Made by a program: the position numbers and the translations under genes. A stretch of DNA of 5,846 nucleotides from a bacterium. Its GTDB lineage: Bacteria; Fidelibacterota; Marinisomatia; Marinisomatales; JAHJCW01. This document shows positions 1-5,846 of the stretch, one piece after another; the first letter of the stretch is position 1; every line of letters begins with the position of its first letter. Under the pieces are notes generated by a model. That model ran no database searches. It saw nothing but the letters and a program-made list of their open reading frames with translations, and was not told the DNA's origin. The stretch is from NCBI GenBank assembly GCA_030621275.1, contig JAUXHY010000089.1, positions 1-5,846 of the forward strand, in the 5' to 3' direction.

Positions 1-726
1 TACGATCCGACTTCACAAAAACAAACCACTCAAGATATTGAAATAATTGTTGTTGTAAATGGCGGAGCAGACGATCCAACTAACAAATCAGTTAAAAGAT
101 ATTTAAAGGGTGGTGATAAATATTTTGCCAATAGACCTGGAGTTCGTTTAATTACGACTGATATCAATAATATTGGCTATTGCCTCAATCTTGGTGTAAA
201 TAGCGCACAGGGTGAATATTACGTTCAATTGGACTCAGACGACCGTCTAAAACCGGATGCGTTGGAAAAAATAATTCAAACTTTTGATTCAGATTCGACT
301 ATCGGAATGGTAATTGGTTCTTACGAAGTATGGGAAAAACTTGACTCCGCTGAAATAATCCGCGATGAAAATATTCCGGTGGTTACGCATTCCGAATGGA
401 CAGAGACAAACGGATGGAATAATCTATTACGCATTAATGGTGCCGGTGCTCCGCGTGCAATTCCGATTCAGCTTATCAAAGATATTGGGTTTTTCGAAAT
501 GAATGAGAATCCTTTTACGCGCAATTACGGAGAAGATTATGATATGGTTTTGCGCATCAGCGAAAAATATAAAATCGGCCGTATTTACGATCCGATTTAC
601 GAAGTGATCCGCCATTCCGGTGGCACCGATCATTCTATTGATCAAGCTACAGTTAACCGTAATGATGAGGCAAAAGATTGGATGCGGAAAGAAGCAATAT
701 TACGACGTCAGGCAATAAACAAATGA
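1..726 (+). CDS. Family 2 glycosyltransferase, 5'-truncated (C-terminal 241 residues)
   Basis: The frame is open from the first base to a TGA at 724-726, so the real start lies upstream. The visible part reads as a GT-A fold glycosyltransferase that transfers a sugar from a nucleotide-sugar donor. An early strand 'IEIIVVVNGGADD' (visible residues 13-25) is followed by 'NNIGYCLNLGVNSAQGEYY' (56-74), which matches the family block N-x-G-x(n)-A-x-G-E-Y. It leads into LDSDD (77-81), the DXD-type site for metal and nucleotide-sugar. GED at 177-179 sits where GT2 enzymes carry the acidic catalytic-base motif, and RHS follows at 204-206. No membrane segment is visible, so it is probably cytosolic or peripheral. 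Its stop overlaps the start of the kinase gene by 4 bp. Donor and acceptor cannot be read from sequence. A TTG at 229 is an internal leucine codon in the middle of the DXD block, not a credible start. Family assignment is firm, specific role unknown. Confidence 0.88.
   Translation, partial: YDPTSQKQTTQDIEIIVVVNGGADDPTNKSVKRYLKGGDKYFANRPGVRLITTDINNIGYCLNLGVNSAQGEYYVQLDSDDRLKPDALEKIIQTFDSDSTIGMVIGSYEVWEKLDSAEIIRDENIPVVTHSEWTETNGWNNLLRINGAGAPRAIPIQLIKDIGFFEMNENPFTRNYGEDYDMVLRISEKYKIGRIYDPIYEVIRHSGGTDHSIDQATVNRNDEAKDWMRKEAILRRQAINK
723..726 (+). promoter_or_regulatory. ATGA start-stop overlap, glycosyltransferase/kinase
   Basis: The kinase ATG (723-725) shares bases with the glycosyltransferase TGA stop (724-726). 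This junction is the usual signature of termination-reinitiation coupling. No strong Shine-Dalgarno sequence precedes it, only a weak 'cagg' about 11 bases upstream, so coupling probably sets expression of the kinase. The overlap is seen directly; the coupling is inferred. Confidence 0.75.
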
Positions 727-1925
727 AAAAGCAGCCAACTATAATAGGAATTGATGGAGGTGCTAGTAAGGTTAGTGCTCACATTGTTAAAGTTTCTGAA
801 GATGGTAGTAGTTTTATACTTGGTATAGAAAATTCTATAAAAGAATATCATAATTATCCTTACTTCCAATATGATTTTAAACTGGTTAGTCTTCCAATTC
901 AATTGCAGCAAATTCAATATAATAATATTGAGTTGACTCCTGCTGAAATAAAACAATCAAAAGTTTATTATACAGCATTTAGAGATGCAATTTCTGATTT
1001 AGTCAAGCTCACAAAAGCTGAAACTGTGTTGATTGGAATCGGTATGCCGGGTATCAAAACTGCTGACGGGCGCGGTATTACTGCGATGGCGAATGGTCCA
1101 CGCATGCCTGATTTTGCATCAGAAATTGAACAAAGATTATTAGATGCAGGCATTGCTTTAACAGCACCAATATCCAAACTTGGTAGTGATGCCGATTACT
1201 GTGGCATTGGCGAAGAATACGCCGAAAACGGTGCTTTCCGTAGTATCGAAAATGCATACTATCTTGGTGGCGGAACAGGTGTTGCCGACGCATTAAAATT
1301 AAATGGCAAATTGATTTCTTTCGATGAATGCAAAGATTGGATTGCTAAAACTTGGGAAATGAACGACGAAAATGGAAACTCTATAGAAATGTATTGCTCA
1401 GCCAATGGCATACAATCTGTTTATAGTGAATTATCAGGTATCTCTCAGTCTGAATTAAAAGAAAATAAAATCTACTTAGAACAAATTTTAGGACTGGCTG
1501 CAAAAGATAATAAATTTTCAATTGCCACTTGGCAAACTGTTAGTAAAAGTTTAGCTGGTTTACTATTTGAGAGAATCTGTACCATTTATTGCGGATCACA
1601 AAATAATTATTCATTCGTAAACCCTAATAAACCACAGCTTGATTCAAATCATACTTTTATGAATACATTATTAGATAGAATCGTGATTGGTCAACGATTA
1701 GGATTTTTATTCAAAAATCCATTAGCTCAGGAATATTTCATTCAACCGCTTATAAATAATTTATCGGAATTAATTAGAAAAAGTAAATCCTTAGATACGC
1801 GTGCAAAGTCACACTATTTAAAATCTGACAAATTTGATACTAAAATTATTATCTCTTCCCAATTACATGAAGCCCCTGCTCTTGGAGCGGGGATTGATGC
1901 ATGGCTAAATTTTAATAATGGCTAA
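723..1925 (+). CDS. ROK-like (ASKHA-fold) sugar kinase, 400 aa
   Basis: Likely a cytosolic ATP-dependent sugar or amino-sugar kinase. Motifs from the ATG at 723: 'IGIDGGASK' (8-16), the phosphate-1 loop; 'GIGMPG' (105-110); 'GSDADYCGIGEEY' (154-166), aligning with the ROK N-D-A-N block, with Asp156 the probable catalytic base; 'YYLGGGTGVADALKLNGKLI' (179-198), the phosphate-2/adenosine region; 'IEMYCSANGI' (221-230), resembling the ROK 'LEAYASG' helix; and 'HEAPALGAG' (382-390), resembling the C-terminal 'D-A-x-L-x-G-A' motif. The ROK zinc motif (H-x(n)-C-x-C-G-x-x-G-C) is missing before residue 221. At 400 residues it is longer than the usual 300 or so, the extra being an AT-rich helical stretch around 240-370. 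ATG 723 is preferred over an in-frame ATG at 678, which would add 15 unconserved residues and a 49-bp overlap; 723 gives an ATGA junction. A BadF/BadG-type GlcNAc kinase is the alternative family. Substrate is not determinable. Confidence 0.8.
   Translation: MKKQPTIIGIDGGASKVSAHIVKVSEDGSSFILGIENSIKEYHNYPYFQYDFKLVSLPIQLQQIQYNNIELTPAEIKQSKVYYTAFRDAISDLVKLTKAETVLIGIGMPGIKTADGRGITAMANGPRMPDFASEIEQRLLDAGIALTAPISKLGSDADYCGIGEEYAENGAFRSIENAYYLGGGTGVADALKLNGKLISFDECKDWIAKTWEMNDENGNSIEMYCSANGIQSVYSELSGISQSELKENKIYLEQILGLAAKDNKFSIATWQTVSKSLAGLLFERICTIYCGSQNNYSFVNPNKPQLDSNHTFMNTLLDRIVIGQRLGFLFKNPLAQEYFIQPLINNLSELIRKSKSLDTRAKSHYLKSDKFDTKIIISSQLHEAPALGAGIDAWLNFNNG
1918..1925 (+). promoter_or_regulatory. 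8-bp gene overlap, kinase/SpoIID-like gene
   Basis: The SpoIID-like ATG (1918-1920) lies inside the last codons of the kinase, whose TAA is at 1923-1925. The sequence upstream is AT-rich ('aaattttaataATG') with no Shine-Dalgarno match. Translation probably depends on ribosomes ending the kinase or on the A/T-rich leader. The coupling is inferred from the overlap. Confidence 0.65.
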
Positions 1926-3243
1926 TACAGTAAATCAAATAATAAAAGAACCCATAATCAGTGTCGGAATAATCCTACCGAAAGATAAAAAAACCGAAAT
2001 AGTCATTGATCTTCCAAATCCTTCCAACTATAAAATTGACTCAGGATCTTTATCAAAAAGATTAACTGTAAAGTGTCAATGGGATGCAATCTTAATAAAC
2101 AATAAACTTGTTAATAAATTTACTATTGAACCAATTGATAATTCTAATAACAACGAATTTCCCCCGCATACTGCGGGATTTCCGCTGCGCTCCAACAATT
2201 ATCCAATCATCCAATCAGTTACAACCGGTAGAGGATTTCACTGGCAAAAAGAAATTCAAGTTCAATTACCTGGAAAAATCATTATTAAAAATTATAATAG
2301 ATATTTATTTATTATTAATGAACTTCCGGTAGAACAATATTTACCATTCGTTGCCACATCAGAAATGAGCCCTGATTGTCCGCCGACTCTATTGGAAGCA
2401 CAAACCATTGCGGCGCGCTCGTGGTTGCTTACTAATCGAAAAGTAAACCATCCTGAATTAAATATAGATGTCTGTAACGATGACTGCTGTCAACGCTATC
2501 AGGGAGTTATGGATGTTCCTGATCAATCATTACAAGTAATTCGGAAGACTTATGGACAAATCTTGCGGTATCGCAATGAAATATGTAATGCGCGCTATTC
2601 AAAATGCTGCGGTGGAATCACTGAATCATTTGAAAATGTTTGGGAAGGAAAACCAATTCCCTATCTTTCAAGTATACCGGATTTTCCACACTATAGTAAT
2701 CAAACAAATGATTTACATAATTTTATTAATTCCTCCCCTCCCGCCTTTTGCAGTGAGAAATATGTAAAATCATCTGATATTCAAAAATATCTTGGCAAAG
2801 TGGATAAGTCAGATTCGTACTACCGTTGGAATATCTCATATTCACAAAAAGAATTGACATCAATTATCAATCAAAAATTGGATTTAGAAGCTACCAGTAT
2901 TATCAATATTTCACCGCTGAAACGCGGTTATTCTGGACGGATAACAGAATTGAAGATATTCTACACAGATAAATCTAATAAAAATAAATCAATAGTCCTG
3001 AATTCTGAATATAAAATTCGCAATGTTTTGCATAAACAATTTTTATATAGCTCAGCAATTATTATTGAACAAAAAACACAGAGGAATTCTTTACCTGAAA
3101 AGTTTAAATTTATCGGTGCCGGTTGGGGACATGGCGTAGGATTATGCCAAATTGGAGCATTAGGAATGGCGTTAAATGGATATTCCGCGGGAAATATTCT
3201 TCAACACTACTTTAAGAATACGAAAATTGAAAAAATATACTAG
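1918..3243 (+). CDS. SpoIID/LytB-domain protein (putative peptidoglycan lytic transglycosylase), 441 aa
   Basis: SpoIID-type enzymes cleave the MurNAc-GlcNAc bond of denuded glycan strands and leave 1,6-anhydroMurNAc; LytB-type relatives act as amidase enhancers. Family landmarks are 'EPIISVGIIL' (11-20); 'GRGFHWQ' (104-110); 'INELPVEQYLPFVATSEM' (133-150), in which Glu149 aligns with the SpoIID catalytic Glu; 'EAQTIAARSWLL' (160-171); 'DVCNDDCCQRYQG' (184-196), corresponding to the C-D-x-x-x-C-Q zinc-site region of known homologues; 'YSKCCGGITESFENVW' (227-242); and 'GAGWGHGVGLCQIGALGMALNGYSAGNILQHYF' segments (400-432). The domain is complete to its C-terminus. No signal peptide, lipobox or membrane anchor is visible: the first hydrophobic patch (12-20) is a strand of the domain. 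The ATG overlaps the kinase end by 8 bp, and the symporter starts 5 bp downstream. Residues about 72-100 form a low-complexity variable loop holding a GC-rich repeat. Family certain; substrate and location uncertain. Confidence 0.9.
   Translation: MANTVNQIIKEPIISVGIILPKDKKTEIVIDLPNPSNYKIDSGSLSKRLTVKCQWDAILINNKLVNKFTIEPIDNSNNNEFPPHTAGFPLRSNNYPIIQSVTTGRGFHWQKEIQVQLPGKIIIKNYNRYLFIINELPVEQYLPFVATSEMSPDCPPTLLEAQTIAARSWLLTNRKVNHPELNIDVCNDDCCQRYQGVMDVPDQSLQVIRKTYGQILRYRNEICNARYSKCCGGITESFENVWEGKPIPYLSSIPDFPHYSNQTNDLHNFINSSPPAFCSEKYVKSSDIQKYLGKVDKSDSYYRWNISYSQKELTSIINQKLDLEATSIINISPLKRGYSGRITELKIFYTDKSNKNKSIVLNSEYKIRNVLHKQFLYSSAIIIEQKTQRNSLPEKFKFIGAGWGHGVGLCQIGALGMALNGYSAGNILQHYFKNTKIEKIY
2161..2216 (+). 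repeat. In-frame GC-rich hairpin plus short tandem repeat inside the SpoIID-like gene
   Basis: Bases 2161-2193 are about 70% G+C (23 of 33) in a gene that is otherwise strongly AT-rich. They include a perfect 6-bp inverted repeat, cccgca (2163-2168) and tgcggg (2172-2177), around a 3-base loop. Just downstream atccaatc occurs twice in tandem (2201-2208 and 2209-2216). The GC-rich part codes exactly 11 codons (PPHTAGFPLRS, residues 82-92) in a loop not conserved in the SpoIID family. This looks like a small dispersed repeat tolerated in frame. A single copy in the window cannot prove mobility. Confidence 0.4.
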
Positions 3244-3248
3244 TTAAC

Positions 3249-5117
3249 ATGGATACATCATTACATTCTATTGATTGGACAATAATCGTTGCTTACATCC
3301 TTTTTTCGATTGGTGTAGGTATATATTTCACAAAACGCGCCAGTAAAAATACCGAAGAATATTTTCTATCCGGACGGACGTTACCGTGGTGGATAGTAGG
3401 AACATCCATGGTAGCAACAACTTTTGCCGCCGATACACCTTTGGCAATTACAGAGTTTATTCGTGGTGCCGGGATATGGCAAAACTGGTTTTGGTGGAAT
3501 CAACTTTTAGCTGGACTATTAGCCGTTTTTCTCTTTTCCCGCCTATGGCGACGCGCCCGGGTGTTAACCGATAATGAATTATTGGAGATCCGCTATTCTG
3601 GTAAACCGGCGGCTTTCCTGCGTGGATTCAAGGCAGCATATTTCGGCATCTTGTACAATTTTATTGTGATGGGATGGGTCATCAATGCAATGGCATCAGT
3701 AGCGGCGGTAATGCTAAATATTGATCGTTGGACGGCAGTTTGGATTTGTGTTGCTATCGCTCTTTTGTATGCGTTGCTTGCCGGTTTTTGGGGCGTGGTT
3801 GTAACCGATTTTGTGCAATTCGGAATTGCGATGTTTGGCTCTATCGCTTTGGCGGTTATCGCAGTAAATGCGATGGGAGGAATGGATAATTTATTAGCAT
3901 CGCTCAACGATATGATACCCGCCTCCTCCGATGCCGTATCGGCGACCGCCGTTACAACTAATACGTTAAAATTTATTCCACCAATACCGGAAGCAAGTTT
4001 CTTTACAATGGATTTTTGGGAATCACCATTTTCCAAATTCTTAGTGTTTCTTACAATTTTATGGTGGTCACGCGATAACTCCGACGGTGGTGGTTACATA
4101 ATCCAACGGATGTCCTCCGCCAAAAACGAAAAGCACGCCCTTCTCGCAACTTTGTGGTTCAACTTAGTACATTACGCATTCCGCGTTTGGCCTTGGATTT
4201 TAGTAGCAATGGTTTCAATAGTTGCCTTCCCGGATGTATCCGAATGGGCTCTTGGGGATAAAGTTGGCTATCCGTTAGTTATGCAAAAATTCCTTGGACC
4301 GGGAATGAAAGGACTCTTAGTTGTATCCTTTTTAGCAGCGTTTATGTCAACTATTGATACACATTTAAACTGGGGAGCATCGTATTTAATCAATGATATT
4401 TACAAGCGCTTTATTAAACCGGAAAAATCGTTTTCAGATCAATCAAAAGCACAACGCCACTATGTTAAAGTAAGTCGCATCCTTACAGTATTTTTGATGA
4501 TATTTGCTGCATTGGTCGCCGTAAAAATGCAAAGTATTGGAAAGGCTTGGGAATTTATTTTTGCGATGGGAGCCGGTATCGGATTAGTATTAATTCTACG
4601 TTGGTTCTGGTGGCGCATTAATGCCTGGACGGAAATTTCAGCACTAATCACATCAATCTTGATAACAGTAACTTTAGAAATAATTGCCGGGATTCAAACG
4701 GTAAATTCTGGAATAACATATACACTATTCAGTAGGGCACCAATTATTTTTGGAATTGAACTGCAGATGCATCATAAATTACTGATAATCGTACCAATTT
4801 CAATTTTAGTGTGGTTGACAGTAACATACTTAACAAAACCTGAAAAAGAATCTACACTTAAAGAGTTCTATCATCGCGTGCAGCCTGGTGGATGGTGGAA
4901 ACCAATTTCCAAAGATATTCCACGAACTAAATCAAACGTAACCAAAGGATTTTTATCAAATTGGATAGCAGGTATCGCATTTATATTTGGCGCAACCTTT
5001 GCAATCGGGAATTTGATATTTGGCAATTGGGGGAATGGTTTATTATTAACCGTAATTTCAATACTTGGATTTGCATGGATTTGGAAATATACAATTGTAA
5101 AATTAGATTCTGATTAA
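3249..5117 (+). CDS. Sodium/solute symporter, SSS family (SGLT-like), 622 aa
   Basis: An inner-membrane secondary transporter that couples Na+ entry to uptake of a small solute, typically a sugar, amino acid or related compound. It has about 14-15 hydrophobic segments, at roughly 9-27, 46-62, 82-97, 126-155, 161-180, 183-206, 262-273, 302-327, 352-369, 408-424, 434-451, 462-480, 508-527, 571-590 and 595-613. Signature stretches are 'TEEYFLSGRTLPWW' (35-48), typical of the SSS N-terminus; 'GFWGVVVTDFVQFGIAMFG' (179-197); and 'LAAFMSTIDTHLNWGASYLINDIYKRF' segments (362-388). In the last, Ser367-Thr368 align with the Na2-site Ser pair of vSGLT. Beyond the LeuT-type core there is a C-terminal extension, with 'FYHRVQPGG' (540-548) and two more membrane helices, seen in a large tryptophan-rich SSS subgroup. 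ATG 3249 follows the SpoIID-like stop after 5 bp, so co-transcription is likely. Family very sure; substrate unknown. The neighbours favour a sugar or amino sugar. Confidence 0.93.
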   Translation: MDTSLHSIDWTIIVAYILFSIGVGIYFTKRASKNTEEYFLSGRTLPWWIVGTSMVATTFAADTPLAITEFIRGAGIWQNWFWWNQLLAGLLAVFLFSRLWRRARVLTDNELLEIRYSGKPAAFLRGFKAAYFGILYNFIVMGWVINAMASVAAVMLNIDRWTAVWICVAIALLYALLAGFWGVVVTDFVQFGIAMFGSIALAVIAVNAMGGMDNLLASLNDMIPASSDAVSATAVTTNTLKFIPPIPEASFFTMDFWESPFSKFLVFLTILWWSRDNSDGGGYIIQRMSSAKNEKHALLATLWFNLVHYAFRVWPWILVAMVSIVAFPDVSEWALGDKVGYPLVMQKFLGPGMKGLLVVSFLAAFMSTIDTHLNWGASYLINDIYKRFIKPEKSFSDQSKAQRHYVKVSRILTVFLMIFAALVAVKMQSIGKAWEFIFAMGAGIGLVLILRWFWWRINAWTEISALITSILITVTLEIIAGIQTVNSGITYTLFSRAPIIFGIELQMHHKLLIIVPISILVWLTVTYLTKPEKESTLKEFYHRVQPGGWWKPISKDIPRTKSNVTKGFLSNWIAGIAFIFGATFAIGNLIFGNWGNGLLLTVISILGFAWIWKYTIVKLDSD

Positions 5118-5143
5118 TTTAAAATCTATATAGGGACTTAATA
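5118..5143 (+). other. Only noncoding gap, symporter to SDR (26 bp)
   Basis: The gap is AT-rich with no inverted repeat followed by a T-run, so no terminator is seen. There is also no recognisable promoter. A short 'aggga' lies about 9 bases before the SDR ATG and may act as a weak ribosome binding site. Read-through from the symporter gene is therefore likely. Confidence 0.5.
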
Positions 5144-5846
5144 ATGTTAAAAAAAGTTTTCATAACAGGAGCAAGCAGCGGGATTGGTGAATATGTCGCT
5201 TATGAATATGCCAAGCAAGGTGCCACAATCGGCTTAGCTGCTCGTAGAAAAGAACTACTGAAAAAAGTATTCGCAAAATGCGAAGAGTTAGGCGGTAAAC
5301 CGATTGTTTACGAAGTTGACGTAAATGATCAATCAACTACAAAAAAGACAATCGATGATTTTATAACTAAGTCCGGTGGAATTGATATTGTAATCGCTAA
5401 TGCTGGAATTAGTGGAAAAGTAGATTTGGACAATGGTAATTCCGATGAAATAAATCGAATGTTATCAACAAATATTTTGGGAGTTACCAATACCGTAATC
5501 CCCGCTTTGCCAGCGATGATTAAACAACAATCCGGCCGAATTGTAATTATTAGTTCGATTGCCGGATTCCGCGGATTGCCGGGGCGGAGTAGCTATTCCG
5601 CTTCGAAAGTTGCGGTACGGTTTATGGCAAATAGCTGGAGATCATCATTTGCCAAAGACGGCATCAGTTTTACTACGATCTGTCCGGGATTTATTGATAC
5701 TGATATGACAAGCAGTCATAAATATAAAATGCCGTTTTTAATGGATGTAGATGTTTTTGCTAAAAGAATGGTAAATGCTATTGATAAAAAGAAAAAAACT
5801 TACATTGCACCTTGGCAATGGAGATTTATTATTCCATTAATTAAAA
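5144..5846 (+). CDS. Classical short-chain dehydrogenase/reductase (SDR), 3'-truncated (first 234 residues)
   Basis: An NAD(P)-dependent oxidoreductase with a Rossmann fold. The ATG at 5144 opens a frame running to the window end; it begins MLKKVFITGASSGIG, with the cofactor loop T-G-A-S-S-G-I-G at 8-15. Arg34-Arg35 ('LAARRKELL') after the second strand favour NADP(H). D59-V60 fits the adenine-contacting position, NAG is at 86-88, and Asn110 is the tetrad Asn. Ser138 and Y-x-x-x-K (Tyr151, Lys155) complete the catalytic tetrad. 'CPGFIDTDMT' (180-189) is the usual post-catalytic PG motif. The last visible residues, 'YIAPWQWRFIIPLIK', are hydrophobic and aromatic, as in SDRs whose C-terminus may associate with a membrane. 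It starts 26 bp after the symporter, so it may belong to the same transcript. Only the end is missing. Substrate unknown. The motifs make the family assignment very secure. Confidence 0.92.
   Translation, partial: MLKKVFITGASSGIGEYVAYEYAKQGATIGLAARRKELLKKVFAKCEELGGKPIVYEVDVNDQSTTKKTIDDFITKSGGIDIVIANAGISGKVDLDNGNSDEINRMLSTNILGVTNTVIPALPAMIKQQSGRIVIISSIAGFRGLPGRSSYSASKVAVRFMANSWRSSFAKDGISFTTICPGFIDTDMTSSHKYKMPFLMDVDVFAKRMVNAIDKKKKTYIAPWQWRFIIPLIK

Noticed and set aside
678..722. Alternative upstream start for the kinase at ATG 678
   Set aside because: The 15 extra residues are polar and precede the normal ROK N-terminus. They are also coding for the glycosyltransferase C-terminus in another frame. 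The ATGA junction at 723 is the better start.
1873..1892. Hairpin-like CCCC-T-GCTC / GAGC-GGGG near the end of the kinase gene
   Set aside because: It encodes the conserved C-terminal kinase motif (HEAPALGAG), has a bulge and no T-run, and the next gene overlaps. It is likely a by-product of Ala/Gly codons, not a terminator.
2552..2767. 71-codon + strand open frame inside the SpoIID-like gene
   Set aside because: It is an out-of-frame shadow of the conserved SpoIID domain with no start signal or recognisable product.
3593..4036. 147-codon open frame on the - strand within the symporter gene
   Set aside because: It lies antisense to conserved membrane helices of the symporter, has no recognisable domain and reads as low-complexity mirror sequence of hydrophobic codons.
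5144..5165. A-runs at the SDR start (and near 1986 and 5785) as possible programmed frameshift sites
   Set aside because: The frames on both sides are intact, with no overlapping second frame giving a known domain. The runs fit lysine codons in an AT-rich genome.

Overview
The window is a densely packed, AT-rich stretch of bacterial chromosome. Every gene recognised lies on the + strand. Spacing is very tight: a 4-bp overlap, an 8-bp overlap, a 5-bp gap and a 26-bp gap. No stretch longer than about 30 bases lacks a gene, and I saw no RNA gene, transposase, CRISPR array, internal promoter or convincing terminator. The lack of strong AGGAGG-type ribosome binding sites, the low GC and the flavour of the proteins (tryptophan-rich SSS symporter, SpoIID-like protein with a 'GRGFHWQ' block) suggest a member of the Bacteroidota/FCB group or a relative such as Ignavibacteria. 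That placement is an inference and no taxonomic marker is present.

Layout: (1) 1-726, the 3' part of a family 2 glycosyltransferase whose start lies upstream; (2) 723-1925, a ROK-like sugar kinase of the ASKHA fold; (3) 1918-3243, a SpoIID/LytB-domain protein, the family of peptidoglycan lytic transglycosylases, here with no visible signal peptide; (4) 3249-5117, a large Na+/solute symporter of the SSS family; (5) 5144 to the window end, a classical short-chain dehydrogenase/reductase cut off at its 3' end.

Genes 1-4 look like one operon with translational coupling. A glycan-cleaving domain, a sugar kinase and a sodium-driven importer together suggest uptake and salvage of an amino sugar or cell-wall glycan such as muropeptides. 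The glycosyltransferase and the SDR fit that scheme less clearly. The module hypothesis rests on gene neighbourhood and family assignment, not on any demonstrated substrate. The most unusual points are the apparent cytoplasmic location of the SpoIID-like protein, its cysteine clusters, the absence of the ROK zinc motif in the kinase, and a GC-rich hairpin with an adjacent direct repeat sitting in frame in a variable part of the SpoIID-like gene.
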